Assembly: GCA_023417315.1 (NCBI GenBank)
Contig: JAEZFW010000017.1
Span: forward strand, 62,001-126,000
Direction: 5' to 3'
Length of the DNA stretch: 64,000 nucleotides
Source of the DNA: Pseudomonadota bacterium
GTDB taxonomy: Bacteria > Pseudomonadota > Gammaproteobacteria > Steroidobacterales > Steroidobacteraceae
The first letter of the stretch is position 1. Each line of letters starts with the position of its first letter. Under the pieces are notes generated by a model, which made no database searches, was not told the origin of the DNA, and worked only from the letters and a program-made list of their open reading frames with translations. The translations under genes were made by a program, and so were the position numbers. Of the stretch, positions 59,585-64,000 are shown piece after piece.

Positions 59585-61537
59585 CTATTTCTTCTTAGGC
59601 AAATACAAATCCGTCAGCGTCCCCTCATACGCCTCGGCGGCAAATGCGATCGTCTCGGAGAGCGTCGGATGCGGATGGATCGTAAGGCCGATGTCGGCGG
59701 CGTCGCTGCCCATTTCGATTGCGAGCGCGACTTCAGCGATGAGATCGCCGGCGTTCGGACCCACGATACCGCCGCCGATCACACGGTGTGTCTCGGGATC
59801 GAACAGCAGCTTCGTGAAGCCTTCGTCACGACCCAGGGAGAGAGATCGTCCGCTCGCAGCCCAGGGGAAGTTAGCTTTTTCGTACGCGATGCCTTTCGCC
59901 TTCGCATCCGTTTCGGTCACGCCGACCCAAGCAACTTCGGGATCGGTATAAGCGACCGACGGAATCACGCGCGCGTCGAAGGCGCGCTTCTCGCCATGGG
60001 CAACTTCGGCCGCGAGTTTGCCTTCGTGCGTCGCCTTGTGCGCGAGCATCGGCGGGCCAGCGATATCACCGATGGCAAAGATGTGCGGAACGTTCGTGCG
60101 CATCTGGCGATCGACTGGGATGAAACCGCGTTCGTTGACGAGCACGCCCGCAGCTTCAGCGCCGATGCGTTTGCCGTTGGGCGAACGGCCGACCGCGATG
60201 AGAACTCTGTCGTAGAGCTGCGGCTCGGGCGCCGAGTTAGAGGCGGTCTCAGCCGGCTCCCCCTCTCCCGCTTGCGGGAGAGGGTTAGGGGTGAGGGCAC
60301 TTTCGAAATGCACTCGCAAGCCGCTCTTCTCGGATTCGATCTTGGTGACCTTCGTCTTCACCATGATTCGCTCGTAACGCTTCGCGATGCGCTTCTCGAG
60401 CGGACGCACGAGATCGCGATCGCAACCCGGCATGAGGCCATCGGTGAGCTCGACCACTGACACTTTGACGCCGAGCGCCTGATAGACAGTCGCCATCTCG
60501 AGGCCGATGATGCCGCCGCCCACGACGAGCAAGCGCTTGGGTAGCTCGAGCTCAAGTGCGCCCGTCGAATCGATGATGCGCGGATCGTCCGGCAGTCCCG
60601 GCAGGCGCACGGATTCGGAGCCCGCGGCGATGATGCAATGAGCGAAAGAGACTCGACGCATCTCCTTGCCGTTGCCGCCGGCCGTTTGTGCAGACGTCGC
60701 TGTCGTCGACGATTCCTCGATGGCAATCTCGTGATCGGACACGAACCGTCCATAGCCACGAATGACTTCCACTTTACGCTGCTTCGCCATCGTGGCGAGC
60801 CCGCCCGTGAGACGCGTGACGACCTTGTTCTTCCAATCGCGCAGCTTCGCCGGCTCGATCTTCGGCTCGCCGAACTTGATGCCCGCCGATTCCATCTCGT
60901 GCGCTTCTTCGATGACCTTTGCTGCGTGCAGCAAAGCCTTCGATGGAATGCAACCGACGTTGAGACATACGCCACCGAGCTGCGGCCAACGCTCGATGAG
61001 CGCGGTCTTCATGCCGAGATCGGCCGCGCGAAATGCAGCGGTGTAGCCCCCTGGACCCGAACCCAGCACGACGACATCGAAATCGTAGGAATGCGGCGTC
61101 TTTGCAGCGGGCGCTTCGCTTGCGCGCGCGCTCTCACCCCGTCCCTCTCCCGCCGCGGGAGAGGGAGCAGAAGGTGCTGGCGCGGGCGCGGAGCTGGAAG
61201 ACGCCTTTTCTTGCGTGGAGGCAGAAGCTCCACCAGCTGCCGCAGACGCAGTTTTTTCTCCCTCTCCCGCCTTGGGAGAGGGTTGGGGTGAGGGCCGAGC
61301 TTCCCCAGACGCCTCCACCGACAAAATCAAACTGCCCTTGGATACTCTGTCGCCCTTCTTGAGCGCAACCGACTTCACTGTGCCCGCCGCCGACGCAGGC
61401 ACATCGATCGTTGCCTTATCGGTCTCGAGCGTGACGAGCGGCGTTTCGAGCTCGATGCGATCGCCCGATTTCACGAGCACGTCGATGACCTCGACGTCTT
61501 TGAAATCGCCAATATCGGGAACGAGGATGTCGGTCAT
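59585..61537 (-). CDS. lpdA: Dihydrolipoyl dehydrogenase with N-terminal lipoyl domain (E3 of pyruvate dehydrogenase)
   Basis: The 650-aa protein joins a lipoyl domain (lipoyl-lysine K41 in TDKATIDVP) to an FAD-dependent disulfide oxidoreductase. The FAD loop is GSGPGG (about 159-164), the redox disulfide C191/C196 (GVCLNVGC), a second nucleotide loop GGGIIGLE, and the dimer-interface segment IHPHPTLSET. It is about 50 residues longer than typical because short palindromes encode RPSPQPSPKAGEGEK (81-95) and APSPAAGEGRGES (124-136) in the linker, and ALTPNPLPQAGEGEP (414-428) inside the catalytic part. The start abuts a tandem-word element. Confidence 0.94.
   Translation of the reverse strand: MTDILVPDIGDFKDVEVIDVLVKSGDRIELETPLVTLETDKATIDVPASAAGTVKSVALKKGDRVSKGSLILSVEASGEARPSPQPSPKAGEGEKTASAAAGGASASTQEKASSSSAPAPAPSAPSPAAGEGRGESARASEAPAAKTPHSYDFDVVVLGSGPGGYTAAFRAADLGMKTALIERWPQLGGVCLNVGCIPSKALLHAAKVIEEAHEMESAGIKFGEPKIEPAKLRDWKNKVVTRLTGGLATMAKQRKVEVIRGYGRFVSDHEIAIEESSTTATSAQTAGGNGKEMRRVSFAHCIIAAGSESVRLPGLPDDPRIIDSTGALELELPKRLLVVGGGIIGLEMATVYQALGVKVSVVELTDGLMPGCDRDLVRPLEKRIAKRYERIMVKTKVTKIESEKSGLRVHFESALTPNPLPQAGEGEPAETASNSAPEPQLYDRVLIAVGRSPNGKRIGAEAAGVLVNERGFIPVDRQMRTNVPHIFAIGDIAGPPMLAHKATHEGKLAAEVAHGEKRAFDARVIPSVAYTDPEVAWVGVTETDAKAKGIAYEKANFPWAASGRSLSLGRDEGFTKLLFDPETHRVIGGGIVGPNAGDLIAEVALAIEMGSDAADIGLTIHPHPTLSETIAFAAEAYEGTLTDLYLPKKK
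60260..60295. repeat. Short palindrome read in frame inside lpdA (copy 3, catalytic domain)
   Basis: CCCTCTCCCGC-TT-GCGGGAGAGGG followed by TTAGGGGTGAGGG. It encodes part of residues 414-428 of LpdA, an insertion between beta strands of the nucleotide-binding domain. Two further copies lie at 61143-61165 and 61258-61295. Confidence 0.8.
61133..61165. repeat. Short palindrome read in frame inside lpdA (copy 2, linker)
   Basis: CTCACCCCGT leads into CCCTCTCCCGC-C-GCGGGAGAGGG, the same palindrome in opposite orientation to the other two copies. It encodes LpdA residues about 124-136 in the linker between the lipoyl and E3 domains. Confidence 0.78.
61258..61295. repeat. Short palindrome read in frame inside lpdA (copy 1, linker)
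   Basis: TCCCTCTCCCGC-CTT-GGGAGAGGG followed by TTGGGGTGAGGG. It encodes LpdA residues about 81-95 directly after the lipoyl domain. All three copies keep the reading frame and avoid stop codons. Confidence 0.8.
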
Positions 61538-61538
61538 G

Positions 61539-61668
61539 TTGGCCTACTGGCTAACTGGCTACTGGCGACTGGCCAGAGACCAGAAACGAAAACAAACGAC
61601 TCGGAACCGTGCCGCTCAGCTCTTGAGCGAGCGCTCTGGCCAGCGGCCGATTGCCAGTTGGCCAGTAA
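61539..61668. repeat. Tandem-word fold-back element, TGGC-type word (aceF/lpdA gap)
   Basis: The left arm (61539-61579) is a run of CTGGCTA/CTGGCGA words ending GGCCAGAG. The right arm (61632-61668) opens CTCTGGCC and carries the complement. The loop holds GCTCA-GCTCT-TGAGC. It fills the gap inside the aceEF-lpdA operon, ending one base from the lpdA start codon. Confidence 0.85.
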
Positions 61669-61684
61669 GCACCCACGCTGTTGC

Positions 61685-63367
61685 TCACGGCACTGCTTCC
61701 AACAGTCCCTTCACGTCCGCGAGTTGCTGCGCGAGGTAAGTCGTGAAGCGAGCGCCGGCAGCGCCGTCGATGACCCGGTGGTCGTACGCAAACGTGAACG
61801 GCAGGATGAGCCGAGGCACGAACTGATTGTCCTTCCACACGGGCCGCATGCTCGATCGCGCGACGCCCAAGATCGCAACCTCCGGCGCATTGATGATCGG
61901 CGTGAACGAGGTTCCCCCGATTCCGCCCAAGCTCGACACGGTGAAGCACGCGCCTTGCATCTCGGCAGCAGACAACTTGCCTGCTCGCGCCTTCTCAGAC
62001 AGCGTGCCGAGATCGCGCGCGATCTCGTAGATGTCCTTCTTGTCGGCGTCGCGGATCACCGGCACGACCAAGCCATTCGGCGTATCAGCGGCAAATCCGA
62101 GGTGCAGATACTTCTTCATCACGAGGTTCTGACCAGACGGATCGAGCGAGCTGTTCACGACGGGGAACTGCTGCAAGGCTTTCACACAGGCGCGCAGGAT
62201 GAACGCGAGTGGCGTGAGCTTGATGCCTCGCGCCTCGGCTTGTGCCTTCAGACTCTTGCGCGAGTCTTCCATCTCCGTGATGTCGGCTTCATCCATCTGC
62301 CAAACATGCGGGATGTTCAACCAGCTCGCCTGCAGACGCGGACCGGAGATCTTCTGAATACGTCCGAGCGGTTTGACTTCGATCTCGCCGAACTTCGCGA
62401 AATCGACTTCAGGCACTTTGGGCAGCGCACCGCCACCAGCGACGGCACCGGCGCCCGACGTGAGCACCTGCTTCACCCAGGCTTTCACATCATCCGCCGT
62501 GATGCGGCCTTTGACGCCCGTGCCCTTGACGCGATTCAAATCCGCGCCGAGCTCGCGAGCGAACTTGCGTACGGACGGGCTTGCATGCGCGCCACTGAAG
62601 GAGACGTTCATATCCGCCGGCGCAGCAGCCTTTGCTGCAGACGCGGGACCGGGTGCAGGTGCTCGCGGCGCTTCGGCTGGCGCTGCTGTTGGCGCTGGCG
62701 CAGCCGGAGCCGCTTCCGCTCGATCTGCCTGAGGCGCCGCAGCCGGTGCCGCGCCTGTGGTCTCGAGGGCGAGAATCGCGCTGCCCTTCGAAACGCGATC
62801 GCCTTTCTTGATCGCAACCGACTTCACGACGCCCGCGCTCGTCGACGGCACATCTATCGTCGCCTTCTCGGTTTCGAGCGTCAGAAGCGGCGTATCGACT
62901 TCGATCGTGTCTCCTGCCTTCACCAGCACTTCGATGACTTCCACATCCTTGAAGTCGCCGATGTCGGGGACTGTGATGCTGGCGACGCCACCAGCGGGCC
63001 GCTGGCTACTGGCCACTGGCGACTGGCCGGAAGCTGGCGCGCTCGCGCCTGCGCCCTCAGCCTGTGCTTCTTTTGCAGCCGAGGACTTCGTCTGCTCGGA
63101 CGGTTTATCCGCGTCCGCCGTCGCGTGTCCGCCGGACACTTGAAGAGTGAGTATTACACTGCCTTTCGAGACACGATCACCCTTCTTCACCGCAACCGTT
63201 TTCACGACGCCTGCGCTCGTGGCTGGCACATCCATGGTGGCCTTCTCGGTTTCGAGCGTCAGCAACGGCGTGTCGATCTCGATCTGATCGCCAACCTTCA
63301 CGAGCACGTCGATGACCTCGACGTCTTTGAAGTCGCCTATGTCGGGTACTTTGATTTCGGTGGCCAT
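61685..63367 (-). CDS. aceF: Dihydrolipoamide acetyltransferase (E2 of pyruvate dehydrogenase)
   Basis: AceF forms the core of the pyruvate dehydrogenase complex and transfers the acetyl group from lipoate to CoA. The 560-aa protein has two lipoyl domains (K42 in TEKATMDVP and K168 in TEKATIDVP), an alanine/proline linker, a peripheral-subunit-binding domain (about 263-300, SPSVRKFARELG) and the catalytic domain with the C-terminal DHRVIDGA motif. The first inter-lipoyl linker contains ASGQSPVASSQRPAG (about 112-126), which is encoded by an orphan half of the TGGC-word element. Confidence 0.96.
   Translation of the reverse strand: MATEIKVPDIGDFKDVEVIDVLVKVGDQIEIDTPLLTLETEKATMDVPATSAGVVKTVAVKKGDRVSKGSVILTLQVSGGHATADADKPSEQTKSSAAKEAQAEGAGASAPASGQSPVASSQRPAGGVASITVPDIGDFKDVEVIEVLVKAGDTIEVDTPLLTLETEKATIDVPSTSAGVVKSVAIKKGDRVSKGSAILALETTGAAPAAAPQADRAEAAPAAPAPTAAPAEAPRAPAPGPASAAKAAAPADMNVSFSGAHASPSVRKFARELGADLNRVKGTGVKGRITADDVKAWVKQVLTSGAGAVAGGGALPKVPEVDFAKFGEIEVKPLGRIQKISGPRLQASWLNIPHVWQMDEADITEMEDSRKSLKAQAEARGIKLTPLAFILRACVKALQQFPVVNSSLDPSGQNLVMKKYLHLGFAADTPNGLVVPVIRDADKKDIYEIARDLGTLSEKARAGKLSAAEMQGACFTVSSLGGIGGTSFTPIINAPEVAILGVARSSMRPVWKDNQFVPRLILPFTFAYDHRVIDGAAGARFTTYLAQQLADVKGLLEAVP
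63002..63028. repeat. Orphan half element read in frame inside aceF
   Basis: CTGGCTA, CTGGCCA, CTGGCGA, CTGGCC are four 7-nt units in the first inter-domain linker of AceF. The same words form the left arm at 61551-61576, 1.4 kb away. No opposing arm is present. Three 7-nt units make seven codons, so the frame is kept. Confidence 0.75.
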
Positions 63368-63384
63368 GGGTACGGAAAGCTGAA

Positions 63385-63509
63385 GGGGCTAGGGGATAGC
63401 GGATAGGGGATCGTCAGATCGGCTGTGGGGGCGCGCAACGCGGACAAGCGGTCAGACGCGATGAAGCACCGCGGCTCAGACCATGCGCTATCCCCCATCC
63501 CCCATCGCC
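63385..63509. repeat. Tandem-word fold-back element, 7-nt word (aceE/aceF gap)
   Basis: The left arm is GGGGCTA, GGGGATA, GCGGATA, GGGGATC, then GTCAGA (63385-63418). The right arm (63477-63509) contains TATCCCC, CATCCCC, CATCGCC. It occupies the 150-base gap between aceE and aceF in the same operon. Confidence 0.85.
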
Positions 63510-63517
63510 TTCTCTCT

Positions 63518-64000
63518 TCATTGCGTCACCGGATTCGGCTTGTCGGGATCGATGTTGAACTTCTTCATCGCGCCCTTGACCGTCGCCATATCCAACTTGC
63601 CTTCGTCGGCCAAGGCCTTCAGTGCCGCGACGACGATGTGATGCCGATCGACTTCGAAGTGCTTACGCAGTTGCGCGCGCGAATCGCTGCGACCATAGCC
63701 ATCCGTGCCGAGAACGACGTAGCGTCCGGGCACCCACTGTCGAATCTGATCCGGCACGATCTTCATGTAGTCGGTTGCCGCGATGAACGGTCCCGGCCGA
63801 TCGCCCAAGCATTCGCGCACATACGGCGTCTTCTCGGGCTTGTCGGGATGAAGCAGGTTGTGGCGATCGACATCGAGCGCTTCGCGACGCAATTCCGAGA
63901 AGCTCGGCACGCTGAAGATGTCGGAGGGCACGCCGTAATCCTTCTCGAGAATCTCGGAGGCGAGGATCACCTCGCGCAAGATCGTGCCGGAGCCGAGCAG
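63518..64000 (-). CDS. aceE: Pyruvate dehydrogenase E1 component (3' end only)
   Basis: The minus-strand frame from the window end gives the last 160 residues of a homodimeric, thiamine-dependent E1. Family segments are GSGTILREVILAS, PSFSELRREALD, GPFIAATDYMK and VLGTDGYGRSDSR. The N-terminal 730 or so residues lie outside the window. It is the first gene of aceE-aceF-lpdA. Confidence 0.95.
   Translation of the reverse strand: MLGSGTILREVILASEILEKDYGVPSDIFSVPSFSELRREALDVDRHNLLHPDKPEKTPYVRECLGDRPGPFIAATDYMKIVPDQIRQWVPGRYVVLGTDGYGRSDSRAQLRKHFEVDRHHIVVAALKALADEGKLDMATVKGAMKKFNIDPDKPNPVTQ

Noticed and set aside
59585..61537. lpdA as a frameshifted or fused pseudogene because of its length
   Set aside because: The extra residues are accounted for by three in-frame palindromes and a normal lipoyl domain; all catalytic motifs are present in one frame.
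61658..63406. A 582-codon open frame on the plus strand
   Set aside because: Antisense to aceF over its full length; arginine- and histidine-rich with no recognisable domain.

Overview
The window is a GC-rich, gene-dense chromosomal segment of a Gram-negative bacterium. Gene content and order point to a gammaproteobacterium, probably close to the Steroidobacterales/Xanthomonadales/Nevskiales part of the class. The supporting blocks are lptFG facing pepA-holC-valS, rnfABCDGE followed by nth, apbC-dcd, hda, type IV pilus retraction ATPases, and aceE-aceF-lpdA with a lipoyl domain on Lpd. This placement is inference from gene order, not from a marker phylogeny. I found 61 protein-coding genes (two cut by the window ends) and no rRNA, tRNA, CRISPR array, insertion sequence or prophage.

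Layout. 1-7151: lipopolysaccharide export permeases (lptG, lptF), then divergent pepA, holC, valS. 7176-12040: a MoxR ATPase, DUF58 and TgpA-like transglutaminase cluster ending in mtfA. 12220-22724: housekeeping genes (MFS exporter, prfC, rimI, a type-4 uracil-DNA glycosylase, pssA, a lytic transglycosylase, acyP, wrbA, hda, pgsA). 22892-27306: purM, purN and a DUF3108 gene facing dcd and apbC. 27559-32474: a HEAT-repeat/Ser-Thr kinase fusion followed by two PilT/PilU ATPases. 32622-43163: metG, the rnf operon, nth, a class I fumarase and a MAPEG protein. 43264-47907: an unknown coiled-coil membrane protein, a CheY/CheZ-like pair, a small membrane protein, carbonic anhydrase and phenylalanine hydroxylase. 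48026-51878: a tight five-gene run of CHRD protein, TorF-like outer-membrane protein, ECF sigma factor, anti-sigma factor and S8 protease. 52025-59258: an isoquinoline-oxidoreductase-type molybdoenzyme, two alcohol/quinone dehydrogenases, a VanZ protein and a YIP1 protein. 59585-64000: the pyruvate dehydrogenase complex (lpdA, aceF, 3' end of aceE).

The most unusual signal lies between the genes. About 17 intergenic spaces hold a fold-back element. Most share one plan: a 7-, 8- or 9-nt word repeated 3-5 times, a turn ending in GTCAGA or GCCAGA, a loop of roughly 15-80 nt that often carries its own small hairpin, then the reverse complement of the repeated word. The word differs between elements but the plan is kept. 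They occur in convergent, divergent and co-directional spaces, including inside the pyruvate dehydrogenase operon, so they are not simply terminators. They supply the stop codons of several genes. A half element is read in frame inside aceF, and an unrelated short palindrome is read in frame three times inside lpdA. I regard this as the best candidate for something undescribed.

Two protein-level anomalies also stand out. The Rnf complex appears to lack three of the four cysteines that hold the intramembrane iron-sulfur centre between RnfA and RnfE. The anti-sigma factor at 49912-50616 ends in a domain resembling the prodomain of S8 proteases and sits directly before an S8 protease gene.
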